From contig NZ_MKCR01000002.1 in the NCBI RefSeq assembly GCF_001855565.1, positions 1 to 64,000 on the forward strand: 64,000 bases of DNA, read 5' to 3'. Position 1 is the stretch's first letter, and each line of letters begins with the position of its first letter. Below the pieces are notes generated by a model. That model was given only the letters and a program-made list of their open reading frames with translations. It had not been told where the DNA came from and did not search any database. This document shows positions 7,903-17,825 of this stretch, one piece after another. The DNA comes from Chromobacterium amazonense (GTDB lineage Bacteria; Pseudomonadota; Gammaproteobacteria; Burkholderiales; Chromobacteriaceae). The position numbers and the translations under genes are program-made.

Positions 7903-9198
7903 ATGAAGCCTTTGAAACTGCTCGGCCTGAGCTTGGCCCTGTTCGCTCCTTTCGCCTCTGCCGCCGCTACAAAAGAAACGAGCGCCGACCCGATAGATCG
8001 TTACGGCGAACAAATCTTCAGAAACAGCCGCGCCGTCGGCATGGTCATGGTAGTGGTCAACAAGCAACAGACCACGCAGCGCTTTTACGGCCAAACCCGC
8101 CCCGGCAGCGGCCAGCGCCCGGATGAAAACTCCTTGCTGCGCATCGCCAGCATCAGCAAGACCATGACCGGCGAGGTGCTGGCCTCGCTGGCGCAAGAAA
8201 AACGGGTAAAACTGGACGATCCGCTGCAAAAATACGCGCCGGCCGGCGTGGCATTCCCGCCCACCACGCAACCCATCACTCTGCTGAATCTGGCCAGCCA
8301 CACCAGCGGCTTCCCGCGCGAAATGCCGGGCGAAAAGCCGCAGAACACGCCGGTTTTCGTCTGGCCGGACCAGCAGCAACGCTGGCAATGGCTGTCTTCG
8401 ACCAAGTCGCGCTTCGCGCCCGGCATGCGCGCCCAGTATTCCAACCTGGCTTTCGACTTCCTGGCCGACGCGCTGGCCGCCGCCACCGGCCGCCCCTATG
8501 CCGCGCTGCTGAGTGAGAAGATCACCGCGCCGCTCAGCATGCGCGACACCACGCTGACGCCCACCGCCGCGCAATGCGCCCGATTGATGGAAGGCTACGG
8601 CGCCAGCCCCTGCGTGGATACCCGCGCCGCCAGCGGCAGCGGCGGCATCTACTCCACCCCGCGCGATATGCAGCGTTGGCTGCAAGACCTGGTGCGCCCG
8701 CAAAACGAAGCGCGCCGCCAATTGCGCGATCAGCTCTTCCATATGTACTTCAAGCGCGACGACCTGCGCGCGCTGCGCGGCATGGACGTCGCCGGCAAGG
8801 CGGATGAGTTGGGGCTGGGTTGGATACGCATGCTGCCGACGCCGAACTCGCCGGAAATCATCCAGAAAACCGCCGGCGGCGGCGGTTTCATCGGCTATGT
8901 GGCGATCGCGCCGAAAAATGAGGTCGGCGTATGGGTGAGCCTCACCCGCACCGGCGGCACCCACTACCAGAACATGAGCAGCGGCGTGAACAAACTGGTA
9001 GCGGAGCTTAGCGGCTTCCAGCCGGCAGCCGCGCGGGCGCCGGCGGCAACGCGCGCCCAGCCTGCCAAATCCCATGCGAAGGCGGTCAAATCCAAAACCA
9101 AGCCTGCAAAAACGAAGGCGGCGGCCAAGAAACCAAGCAAACCGACGGCAAAGGCATCGGCCCGCCATACCCACGCCAAGAAAAAGCCTCAGCAATAG
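7903..9198 (+). CDS. ampH: AmpH-type D-alanyl-D-alanine carboxypeptidase/endopeptidase with Lys/Ala-rich tail
   Basis: A 431-residue class-C beta-lactamase-fold protein that trims peptidoglycan peptides in the periplasm. A signal peptide (about 1-20, ending ASA) is followed by SxxK (Ser83, Lys86), YSN at 179-181 and a KTAGGGGF segment in place of KTG. The body aligns well with E. coli AmpH up to the ELSG motif near residue 371. After that comes about 60 extra residues with 14 Lys, mostly Ala/Pro/Ser/Thr otherwise, like a histone-H1 tail. ATG 7903 fits the signal peptide; the upstream 275 bp hold no other gene. The tail may bind acidic cell-wall polymers (inference). Confidence 0.9.
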   Translation: MKPLKLLGLSLALFAPFASAAATKETSADPIDRYGEQIFRNSRAVGMVMVVVNKQQTTQRFYGQTRPGSGQRPDENSLLRIASISKTMTGEVLASLAQEKRVKLDDPLQKYAPAGVAFPPTTQPITLLNLASHTSGFPREMPGEKPQNTPVFVWPDQQQRWQWLSSTKSRFAPGMRAQYSNLAFDFLADALAAATGRPYAALLSEKITAPLSMRDTTLTPTAAQCARLMEGYGASPCVDTRAASGSGGIYSTPRDMQRWLQDLVRPQNEARRQLRDQLFHMYFKRDDLRALRGMDVAGKADELGLGWIRMLPTPNSPEIIQKTAGGGGFIGYVAIAPKNEVGVWVSLTRTGGTHYQNMSSGVNKLVAELSGFQPAAARAPAATRAQPAKSHAKAVKSKTKPAKTKAAAKKPSKPTAKASARHTHAKKKPQQ

Positions 9199-9205
9199 CG
9201 CGCGC

Positions 9206-9237
9206 CCCGTCGCCAGGCTGGGCGCCATGGCGACGGG
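9206..9237. terminator. hairpin between convergent ampH and SDR gene
   Basis: A perfect 10-bp stem (CCCGTCGCCA / TGGCGACGGG) with a 12-nt loop lies in the 47-bp tail-to-tail gap. There is no clear U-tract on either strand, so termination is only inferred. Confidence 0.4.
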
Positions 9238-9245
9238 AAGCTTTG

Positions 9246-9953
9246 CTACAACAAGCCGCCGCCATCCACGTCTAGCACCGCGCCGGTGAGGAAGGCGTTG
9301 CCCATGGCGAACAGATAGGCCTGAGCCAGTTCCTGCGGCTTGCCGACGCGGCCCAGCGGCAGGCTCGCGCCTATGCGCGCCATCGCCGCGATGCGGCTAT
9401 CCGCCCCATCCTCTCCCCACAATTCGGTATCCACCACGCCCGGGCTGACCACGTTGACGCGGCGCGGCGCCAGTTCCTTGGCCAGATTCTTCGCCGCGGC
9501 CTCCAAGGCGGCATTGACCGCGCTCTTCAGCAAGCCGCCGGCGCCGTATTTGCGGGATAACAATCCGGAAGTGAACGTCACCGAAGCGTCCGCCGCAAGG
9601 TAGGGCAAAGCCTGCTGCGCCGCCAGCAGATTGCCGAACAGCTTGACGTCGAAAGTGCGGCGAAAATCCTCCAGCGTCGCCTGCTCCAGCCGCGGCGAGC
9701 CTATCCGCGCGCCGGCAGTCAGCACCAAATGGTCGATATGGCCGATCTCGGCCAAAGCCGCGCGCAGCGTCGCCGCATCGGTCACGTCCGCCGGCAGATA
9801 CTGCCAGGGGCCAGGCTGCGCCGGCTTGCGGCCCAATACAAAAACCCGCGCGCCGGCCGCGGCTGCGGCTTGCGCTACCGCCTGGCCGATGCCGGAAGTG
9901 CCGCCCAGCACCACGACATCGCGCCGTCTCAACAAGTCGGGGGATGGGATCAT
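9246..9953 (-). CDS. SDR-family protein with altered catalytic Tyr position
   Basis: A 235-residue Rossmann-fold short-chain dehydrogenase-like protein. The nucleotide loop is GGTSGIGQA near residues 17-25, an LTAGA stretch replaces the usual NNAG, and PGVVDTELW follows the active site. In the active-site helix the Lys of YxxxK is kept (LLKSAVNAAL), but Gly stands four residues before it. The nearest Tyr is seven residues before the Lys, so either the geometry is unusual or activity is lost. It overlaps the upstream exported SnoaL-like gene by ATGA (9950-9953), an operon. Confidence 0.85.
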   Translation of the reverse strand: MIPSPDLLRRRDVVVLGGTSGIGQAVAQAAAAAGARVFVLGRKPAQPGPWQYLPADVTDAATLRAALAEIGHIDHLVLTAGARIGSPRLEQATLEDFRRTFDVKLFGNLLAAQQALPYLAADASVTFTSGLLSRKYGAGGLLKSAVNAALEAAAKNLAKELAPRRVNVVSPGVVDTELWGEDGADSRIAAMARIGASLPLGRVGKPQELAQAYLFAMGNAFLTGAVLDVDGGGLL

Positions 9954-10477
9954 GGCTTTACCACCCCCAGCTGCTTCAGCAGCGTCAGATTATCTTCCAG
10001 ATGCCAGTTCTCGGCGATGCGGCCATTCTTCACCCGGTACAAATCAAAAGCCTGGAAGTCGATCGCCTGGCCATCGCCCTGCCTGTCGCCGAAACGGCCG
10101 CTGAAATGGCCGGTGAAGTGCAGGCGCAGGGCCACGCGATCATCCGCCAGCACCATGTCGGTGACTTCCACCTTCAAATCCGGCACCGCGGCGCGAAATG
10201 TCCGCGAGGCCTGTAGCGGTCCCGCCACGCCCTGCGGACGGCCCTCCGGCAAGGTGCGATCCATGAACGCGGGGTCCAGCGCCAGCTCCGCGTAACGCGG
10301 ATCGCCGGTATTCCAGAATGCGGCATAGCGCATGGCGGCGAGTTTCACCGCCGCCGCCGCGCCATTATTGCGCTCGGAAAACACTCGGGCAGGCTGCGGC
10401 AGCGCGTCGGCGGCCAAGGCCGTCGCGGAAGACAGCGCAAGCAAGCCAGAGCAGATCAAAGAGGAAAGACGAATCAT
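9950..10477 (-). CDS. exported SnoaL-like (NTF2-fold) protein
   Basis: A 175-residue protein starting MIRLSSLICSGLLALSSATA, a signal peptide cleaved near ALAA. The mature part is a cone-shaped NTF2/SnoaL-like domain (FWNTGDPRY...FMDRTLPEG...AFDLYRVKNGRIAENWH), as in polyketide cyclases and ester cyclases. ATG 10477 has AGGAG 7 bases upstream; the frame upstream of it lacks a ribosome site. It is the first gene of a two-gene operon with the SDR. An exported member next to a cytoplasmic SDR is unusual. Function is unknown. Confidence 0.8.
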   Translation of the reverse strand: MIRLSSLICSGLLALSSATALAADALPQPARVFSERNNGAAAAVKLAAMRYAAFWNTGDPRYAELALDPAFMDRTLPEGRPQGVAGPLQASRTFRAAVPDLKVEVTDMVLADDRVALRLHFTGHFSGRFGDRQGDGQAIDFQAFDLYRVKNGRIAENWHLEDNLTLLKQLGVVKP

Positions 10478-10631
10478 GACGGACTCCTGGTTTTCATCGC
10501 GCCGGCGACATGCCGGCAACGTCAGGAGTCGATTATTCAGACCAGGTCCAAGATTGATAATTGGGGTAGGAATTGCAGGATTTTATTGCTGAATTTGAAT
10601 ATGACAGCGCGGCGCAGATCATGGATAAAAC

Positions 10632-10656
10632 AAAAAGGCGACCCGCAGGTCGCCTT
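10632..10656 (-). terminator. terminator of the yjfB-family gene
   Basis: A 9-bp stem (AAGGCGACC / GGTCGCCTT) is followed on the minus strand by TTTTTGTTTT. It starts 37 bp after the stop of the minus-strand gene at 10693. Confidence 0.75.
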
Positions 10657-10692
10657 GTTCAACAGACAGCTTGCCCCGAGCCGGCTCGCGGA

Positions 10693-11962
<1,270 letters not shown>

Positions 11963-11980
11963 GCGCCGGAGTCCCGCATC

Positions 11981-12613
11981 ATGAAGACCTTCAAGGACTC
12001 TTTGAAGGGACTTCGCCAGTCGCTGCGGCAGGCCGCCCCGCCACGGGCGGCCACGCCGCCGCAGCCCGCTGCGCCCGAGGAGCCGGACTTCCGCCAGCTA
12101 TTCGGCGACGTCAAGCCGCTCAAGCCTGACGACCGCCACCATCCTCAGCGTCCCAAGCCCAAGCCCCGCCCGCGCAAACCCAGCCAGGGTCCCGCCGCGC
12201 ATGCACTCAAGGGCCAGGAAATCCCGCAGCATCCAATAGGCTGGTTCGAGCCGCCGGAACTGCTGCATCAATTCGTCCGCCCCGGCATGCCTTCAGCCAC
12301 ATTGAAGCGGCTGCGCCAAGGCAACTGGCCTGTCTGCGCCCAACTGGACTTGCACGGCTACACCCGGCATCAGGCGCAAGACGCGCTGGCCTTGTTCATC
12401 CATCGCGCCCGCTCGCGCGGCCAGTGCGTCAAGGTGATACACGGCAAGGGCTTCGGCTCGCCGCAAGGGGAACCGGTGCTGAAGAAGCTGGTGCGCAGCT
12501 GGCTGCAGCACCACCCGGACGTGCTGGCCTTTTGCGAGGCCGAAACCGGCGGCCATAGCGGCTCGCTGCTGGTGCTGCTGCGCCGCCCGGCTTCAGGCGA
12601 TACCGATGACTAA
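11981..12613 (+). CDS. Smr-domain protein (SmrA/YdaL-like)
   Basis: A 210-residue protein. A Pro/Lys/Arg-rich, probably disordered N-terminal half (about 1-80) is followed by the Smr domain from about residue 115. Its core motifs are LDLHGYT, VIHGKGFGS and GGHSGSLLVLLRR. Smr domains are endonucleases, and recent members act on RNA in ribosome rescue. Stand-alone short forms such as E. coli SmrA/SmrB are the closest in layout. It follows trxB by 18 bp. Confidence 0.88.
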   Translation: MKTFKDSLKGLRQSLRQAAPPRAATPPQPAAPEEPDFRQLFGDVKPLKPDDRHHPQRPKPKPRPRKPSQGPAAHALKGQEIPQHPIGWFEPPELLHQFVRPGMPSATLKRLRQGNWPVCAQLDLHGYTRHQAQDALALFIHRARSRGQCVKVIHGKGFGSPQGEPVLKKLVRSWLQHHPDVLAFCEAETGGHSGSLLVLLRRPASGDTDD

Positions 12614-12772
12614 GCCCTTGATCGCAATCGGCATCCGCCGACGGTGAATTTCCGCCGGATCGCCGACGCGAAAAAAGCGCGAGAACAGGCTCTCAGGATA
12701 CGTGACAACCGCAAGGGGAATCCGCTAAGCTCAAATCAAGGCGGCCCCCTGCACCCTACCCAGGAGTAATGC

Positions 12773-13225
12773 ATGACAGGCACACCCTGCCCCGACTTCA
12801 CCCTGCCCGGCACCGCCGGCGCCGACTTTGCGCTTTCCGCCAGCCGCAAGCCGCTGGTGATCTACTTCTACCCCAAAGACAATACGCCAGGCTGCACCAA
12901 CGAGAGCATGGCCTTCCGCGATCTGCACCCGCAATTCGCCGCCTTGGGGGCAGACATCGTCGGCATCTCGCGCGATAGCCTGAAGTCGCATCAAAATTTC
13001 AAGGCCAAGCTGGAATTGCCGTTTGAACTGTTGTCGGATTCGGAAGAAACTGTCTGCAATATGTTTGGCGTCATCAAGATGAAAAACATGTACGGCAAAC
13101 AGGTAAGAGGCATCGAGCGCAGCACCTTCGTAATTGACGCCCATGGCAATGTGGCGCGCGAATGGCGCGGCGTGAAAGTGCCCGGACACGCCGAGGAGGT
13201 GTTGTCGTTCGTCAAAACGCTGTAA
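12773..13225 (+). CDS. bcp: peroxiredoxin of the Bcp/PrxQ type
   Basis: A 150-residue thiol peroxidase that reduces H2O2 and organic peroxides. The peroxidatic Cys is Cys41 in FYPKDNTPGCTNE. The partner Cys found five residues later in E. coli Bcp is replaced by Met46, so this is a 1-Cys type or uses another Cys (Cys6 and Cys74 are candidates). CAGGAG lies 8 bases before the ATG. It is followed 56 bp later by the PhoH-family gene on the same strand. Confidence 0.93.
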   Translation: MTGTPCPDFTLPGTAGADFALSASRKPLVIYFYPKDNTPGCTNESMAFRDLHPQFAALGADIVGISRDSLKSHQNFKAKLELPFELLSDSEETVCNMFGVIKMKNMYGKQVRGIERSTFVIDAHGNVAREWRGVKVPGHAEEVLSFVKTL

Positions 13226-13281
13226 GGCAGTGCCCGCCCGGCCAGCCGGCCGGGCTACAACACGAACAAGGGGACCACATC

Positions 13282-14685
13282 ATGGCCGGCCGCAAAAAGA
13301 CCAGCGCGTGCAAGCTGTTTGTTCTGGACACCAACGTACTGTTGCACGACCCCACCTGTCTGTACCGTTTCGAAGAACACGATGTGTTCATCCCCATCAT
13401 CACCCTAGAAGAGCTGGACACCCATAAGAAGGGCATGTCCGAAGTGGCCCGCAATGCCCGCCAGGCCAGCCGCTTTCTCGACGACATCCTCAGCGGCAAT
13501 GAACTGAACATCGGCGACGGCATCCCGCTGAAGCACGCCAGCCGCGACGCCGCCAGCGGCCGCCTGATTCTGCAGACCCAGGCTATCAACGGCTCGCTCC
13601 CCTCCTCGCTGCCGGTCGGCAAAGCCGACAATCAGATCCTCGGCATCGTGATGGCCTTGAAAGACCATCATGAGGACCGCTCCGTCATTCTGGTGTCCAA
13701 AGACATCAATATGCGCATCAAGGCCCGCGCCCTGGGCCTGGAGGCGGAGGACTACTTCAACGACAAGGTGCTGGAAGACACCGACGTGCTGTACACCGGC
13801 ATGCGGGAAATCGACCAGGCCTTCTGGGAGCGCAATAGCAAGGACATCAAGTCGTGGCAGGAGCACGGCCGCAGCTACTACCAGCTGACCGGCCCCGACG
13901 TCGCCAGCCTGTACGTCAACCAGCTGATCTGGCAGGAGGGGGACCGCCCATTCCAAGCCCGCGTGATCAAGCTGGAAGGCAAGAGCGCGGTGCTGGAGAC
14001 GCTGAAGGACTACAGCCACAACAAGAACAACGTATGGGGCATCACCGCGCGCAACCGCGAACAGAATTTCGCGCTGAACATGCTGATGGACCCCAATGTG
14101 GACTTCGTCTCGCTGCTGGGCCAGGCCGGCACCGGCAAGACGCTGCTGACGCTGGCGGCGGGTTTGGCGATGACGCTGGAGCAGAAGATCTACAGCGAAA
14201 TCATCATGACCCGCGTCACCGTGCCGGTGGGCGAGGACATCGGTTTCCTGCCGGGCACCGAGGAAGAAAAAATGGCGCCGTGGATGGGCGCGCTGGAAGA
14301 CAACCTCGACGTGCTCAACAAGAGCGACGACGATGGCGGCGACTGGGGCCGCGCCGCCACCCGCGACCTGATCCGCAGCCGCATCAAGGTGAAGAGCCTC
14401 AACTTCATGCGCGGCCGCACCTTCCTCAACAAGTACCTGATCATCGACGAAGCGCAGAACCTGACGCCCAAGCAGATGAAGACGCTGATCACCCGCGCCG
14501 GACCGGGCACCAAGGTGGTATGTCTGGGCAACGTCAGCCAGATCGATACGCCGTATTTGACCGAAGGCAGCTCCGGCCTGACCTATGTGGTGGACCGCTT
14601 CAAGGGCTGGGACCACTCGGCCCACATCACGCTGCAACGCGGCGAACGCTCCAGGCTGGCTGACTACGCCGGCGAAGTGCTGTAA
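13282..14685 (+). CDS. PIN-domain PhoH-family ATPase (PhoH2/YlaK type)
   Basis: A 467-residue fusion. The N-terminal PIN ribonuclease domain has FVLDTNVLLHD near residue 13 with further acidic residues. The C-terminal PhoH ATPase domain has Walker A GQAGTGKT near residue 280 and Walker B LIIDEAQN near residue 386. Such proteins act as ATP-dependent RNA helicase/ribonucleases. AAGGGGA precedes ATG 13282; the open frame upstream overlaps bcp and is not used. A strong terminator follows. Confidence 0.94.
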   Translation: MAGRKKTSACKLFVLDTNVLLHDPTCLYRFEEHDVFIPIITLEELDTHKKGMSEVARNARQASRFLDDILSGNELNIGDGIPLKHASRDAASGRLILQTQAINGSLPSSLPVGKADNQILGIVMALKDHHEDRSVILVSKDINMRIKARALGLEAEDYFNDKVLEDTDVLYTGMREIDQAFWERNSKDIKSWQEHGRSYYQLTGPDVASLYVNQLIWQEGDRPFQARVIKLEGKSAVLETLKDYSHNKNNVWGITARNREQNFALNMLMDPNVDFVSLLGQAGTGKTLLTLAAGLAMTLEQKIYSEIIMTRVTVPVGEDIGFLPGTEEEKMAPWMGALEDNLDVLNKSDDDGGDWGRAATRDLIRSRIKVKSLNFMRGRTFLNKYLIIDEAQNLTPKQMKTLITRAGPGTKVVCLGNVSQIDTPYLTEGSSGLTYVVDRFKGWDHSAHITLQRGERSRLADYAGEVL

Positions 14686-14696
14686 GCCTGCGAACG

Positions 14697-14730
14697 AAAA
14701 CGGCGCCATCCTTTACGATGGCGCCGTTTT
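14697..14730 (+). terminator. intrinsic terminator of the PIN-PhoH gene
   Basis: A perfect 14-bp stem (AAAACGGCGCCATC / GATGGCGCCGTTTT) with a 6-nt loop and T-runs on both strands. It can serve the convergent minus-strand gene as well. Confidence 0.88.
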
Positions 14731-14743
14731 GATGTCTAGGGGC

Positions 14744-15100
14744 TTAACACATCTCGTCTTCTTCCGGTCCCAGCAGGCGCCGGCAGTACGCCAGCAGACA
14801 CAACACCCCCACGCCCAACAGCAACAGATCCAGCGCGAACCAACGCTTGGCATCCCGCATATTCTCGCTGCGCGACATCACCTCATTGGCCGCCGCCAGT
14901 TGCGTCATATTGTCTTCCACTATAGCGGAAGCCTCCCGCCTTGCCGCGCCTTGCCATGCCTGAGCCTCACGGCAAGACGCTTCGGACGCGCATGCCTGGC
15001 GAACCGGCGCCGAACTCTCCGCATACCAGCGCGCCTCTCCGCCCTGGCTCTCGCCAGCCAGCATCAGCATGCACGCCACGCCCACCACAATCCTGAACAT
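14744..15100 (-). CDS. hypothetical small membrane/exported protein
   Basis: The 118-residue product is not recognised as a known family. An N-terminal hydrophobic segment (MFRIVVGVACMLMLAGE) looks like a signal peptide or anchor. The middle is polar and helical, with two Cys (RQACASEASCRE). A second hydrophobic segment lies near residues 91-109 (WFALDLLLLGVGVLCLLAYC), followed by an acidic tail. ATG 15100 has a weak GGGG ribosome site; a longer frame to 15211 has no plausible start. It lies alone between phoH and the formyltransferase gene. Confidence 0.6.
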   Translation of the reverse strand: MFRIVVGVACMLMLAGESQGGEARWYAESSAPVRQACASEASCREAQAWQGAARREASAIVEDNMTQLAAANEVMSRSENMRDAKRWFALDLLLLGVGVLCLLAYCRRLLGPEEDEMC

Positions 15101-15330
15101 ATCCCCAGCACCAACCCGCCGCGCGCCCCGCGGCGCCTTCCCAAAACAAATCGCCGCCGGAGCGGGTCCGAACGGCGATTGCAATCGGCCGCAGCCGATT
15201 TCACTGATCACGCGACAACTCTCTGTCGCGTTTCACATTTTTTAACATTTCGCCGGCTGTGGTCAAATCGGCATGCCAAGAAAGAACAAGCGCGCGGCAA
15301 CGCCGCAACAAAAATTTCAAATGGATAAAA

Positions 15331-16191
15331 TCAGCGCCGCCCCCTGCCTGTCACCGCATCCGGCCCATACAGACTCCACTCGCTGATCAGCAGCATGCCG
15401 TCGGCCGTGGCGACCAGCAGCTGCTCCGCCTGGGAGTAGATCAGACTGCCCGGCGCGAAATGGTGAGTCTCCTCCCAACCTTCGGCGCGGTGAATGAAAA
15501 TGGTGACATTATTGATGACTGCCGCGCATTCGAAGTCGCCGAAGGCGCGGATCTGCCGCAGCAGCGCCGCCGTCGGGCGCTGGAAATCCAGCATCCTGTC
15601 CTGATCGGTCCACAATGGCCAGTAGCTGCCGCCATCGCCCTGTGGCGAGGCCTCGTCCCACAAGCGCTCAAACCGGTTTGCCACCTTGTGGCACAGCCGG
15701 TGCAAGGCCAGTTGCAACTTGATGTCCAGCACCTGATGGCTGTCGGTTTCGCCCAGAGGAAAACGCTCCTGCGCCAGGATGTCGCCGCTGTCGAACTCCG
15801 GCCCCACCTTGTGGCAGGTCAGCCCCCATTCCTTATGTCCCTCCAGCAAGGCCCGCACCTGCGGGTACGGCCCGCGCCCCAAAGGCAGCGGCGACGGGTG
15901 GAAATTGACGGCGTATTTCAAATACGGCGTCCAGTCCGGAATACGCCAGTTGTAGCTGCCCACCAGCAGCGCCTCGCACCCCATCTCGGCCAGCTCTTCC
16001 AAATCGCGCGCCGTCATCGGCGACAATTGCAGCGGCAGCTTGCGCTGCTCGGCAAACGTCACCGAGGCCTTGTGGTGGTGCATTCTATGGTCGACCGGCG
16101 TGCAGAAAATCTTCACAGGCTGCCAGCCTGCCTGCAGGAAAACATCCAGCGCTGGCTTGAAGCGGTCCGAAAGCGTGATGGCGAAACGCAT
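15331..16191 (-). CDS. formyltransferase-fold protein (methionyl-tRNA/sugar formyltransferase-like)
   Basis: A 286-residue protein with the folate-dependent formyltransferase fold. The catalytic region has NFHPSPLPLGRGPYP (Asn/His near residues 96-98) and EFDSGDIL (Asp near 134), matching the Asn-His-Asp triad of Fmt and sugar N-formyltransferases. The C-terminal part (from about 200) is not a typical tRNA-binding OB domain. The start may be ATG 16191 or an in-frame GTG at 16200. The upstream neighbour on the same strand is a class III aminotransferase, suggesting that an amine made there is N-formylated here (inference). A housekeeping fmt is unlikely in this context. Confidence 0.75.
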   Translation of the reverse strand: MRFAITLSDRFKPALDVFLQAGWQPVKIFCTPVDHRMHHHKASVTFAEQRKLPLQLSPMTARDLEELAEMGCEALLVGSYNWRIPDWTPYLKYAVNFHPSPLPLGRGPYPQVRALLEGHKEWGLTCHKVGPEFDSGDILAQERFPLGETDSHQVLDIKLQLALHRLCHKVANRFERLWDEASPQGDGGSYWPLWTDQDRMLDFQRPTAALLRQIRAFGDFECAAVINNVTIFIHRAEGWEETHHFAPGSLIYSQAEQLLVATADGMLLISEWSLYGPDAVTGRGRR

Positions 16192-16311
16192 GGCATTCAC
16201 TTTATCGCGAACAGGGACAAGCTCCCCTCATAGCCTGGTTATACCATCGGCTTCTCGGCCCCCGACGTCGATGACACGCAAATTAACAGAAGCCGCCCCT
16301 CCCGCGACAAA

Positions 16312-17676
16312 TCAGGCCATGCGCACCGCTCGAAGCCACTGATCAAACACCGCAAGCAAGCGATCCACATCCTGCGCCGTGGTATGCGGGCTGAGCAGCA
16401 GCATATTGTGGAACGGCGTGATCAGCAGCCCCCGGTTCAACAGATGCAAATGAATGCTCTGTTCCAGCTCGGCATCCTGCCCTGCCGCAGCCTCGCTGCC
16501 GTTGCGCGGGGGGCGCGGGACAAACTGGAACTCGCAGCGCGCGCCCAGCCGCGTCACGCACCATGGCAGATCGAAACGGACGAACAATTCGCGCAGCCCC
16601 CGCTCCAGCTGCGCCGCCCGCTCAAACATGATCTGGTAGGCATCGTCGGTCATCACCTCGGCCAGATTGGCCCGCATCGCGGCGCAGGACAGGCGATTGG
16701 CGCTGAGCGTGGTGCCAATGCCGGAATGGCCTGCCGGCGCATCGCGCTTGGCCTGCTGCGCCCGCGCCGCCAACTCCGCGCTGAAGCCGTAAGCCGCCGC
16801 AGGCAGTCCGCCTGCCAAGGGCTTGCCCAGCACCAGCAGGTCGGGCCGCAAGCCATGCAGGGCCGTAAAGCCGCCGGGGCCGCAGCTGATGGTATGCGTC
16901 TCGTCGAGCAACAACAGGCTGCCGTGACGGCGAATGATGGCCTGCGCCTGCTGCCAGTAGTCCGGATCAGGCAACACCATGCCGATATTGGTCATCGCCG
17001 GCTCAGCCAAAACGCAGGCGACACGGCCATCAGACAAGGCCCGCTCCAGCGCGGCCAGGTCATTGAACTCCACCACCCGGGTGTGCTCGGTCAGCGGATA
17101 CACCTGGCCCAGCAGGCTGGCGCGCGGCTTGGCCTGGCCCTCTTCCAGGTCCACGAACACGTCGTCCACGGTGCCGTGGTAACAGCCATTGAATACCAGT
17201 ATCTGATCCCTGCCGGTCGCCGCGCGCGCCCAACGGATGGCAAAGCGGTTGGCGTCGCTGGCGGACAGCGCGAACTGCCATACCGGCAATCCGAAACGCT
17301 GCGCCAATGCCTCGGCCACCCAAAGGGCATCCTCGCCCGGCAGCATGGCGGTCAGCCCGCGCGCCGACTCGCGGGCGATCGCGGCAGCAACCGGCGCCGG
17401 CGAGTGGCCAAACATCGCGCCGGTGTCGCCCAGACAGAAATCGACATAGCGATGGCCATCGACATCCGTCAATTGCGCGCCTTGCGCCTCAGCCACAAAC
17501 AAAGGGCTGGGCGTGGGCCAATCGTCCATCCAGTGCAGCGGCACGCCAAACAGCAAATGCCTGGCCGACTGTCCAGCCAAAGCCCTCGCCCGCGGCCGAC
17601 GGGCCAGAAAGTCCGCCCGCTCCCGCTCATGGAGTTCACGCATCTTGCCTAGATCAATGCCATGCCGCTTCGCCAT
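16312..17676 (-). CDS. class III PLP-dependent aminotransferase (glutamate-1-semialdehyde aminomutase-like)
   Basis: A 454-residue fold-type I PLP enzyme. The PLP ring Asp is Asp258 in LLLLDETHT, and the Schiff-base Lys is Lys285 in LVLGKPLAGG. The phosphate region SASDANRFAIRWAR (near 138) resembles the SGTEA motif of GSA aminomutases but is altered. GAGG precedes ATG 17676. It is followed 120 bp later by a formyltransferase-like gene on the same strand. The acceptor is unknown. Confidence 0.85.
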   Translation of the reverse strand: MAKRHGIDLGKMRELHERERADFLARRPRARALAGQSARHLLFGVPLHWMDDWPTPSPLFVAEAQGAQLTDVDGHRYVDFCLGDTGAMFGHSPAPVAAAIARESARGLTAMLPGEDALWVAEALAQRFGLPVWQFALSASDANRFAIRWARAATGRDQILVFNGCYHGTVDDVFVDLEEGQAKPRASLLGQVYPLTEHTRVVEFNDLAALERALSDGRVACVLAEPAMTNIGMVLPDPDYWQQAQAIIRRHGSLLLLDETHTISCGPGGFTALHGLRPDLLVLGKPLAGGLPAAAYGFSAELAARAQQAKRDAPAGHSGIGTTLSANRLSCAAMRANLAEVMTDDAYQIMFERAAQLERGLRELFVRFDLPWCVTRLGARCEFQFVPRPPRNGSEAAAGQDAELEQSIHLHLLNRGLLITPFHNMLLLSPHTTAQDVDRLLAVFDQWLRAVRMA

Positions 17677-17769
17677 TGCCGCCTCGCTTAAGAATGGGGT
17701 GCAAACAGTATGCCAAGCTCCGCATCACACAATCCAGCTGCAATCGCCGCTTGGACAGCCGCAAACGAC

Positions 17770-17802
17770 AAAAGGCCCGAAGCGTAGACAACGCCTCGGG
17801 CC
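17770..17802 (-). terminator. terminator of the KorA-like gene
   Basis: A GC-rich imperfect stem (GGCCCGA-GCGT / ACGC-TCGGGCC) is followed on the minus strand by TTTTGTCG, just after the stop of the 71-residue gene. Confidence 0.65.
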
Positions 17803-17825
17803 AATGGGCTGCAATGAACGGAAAT

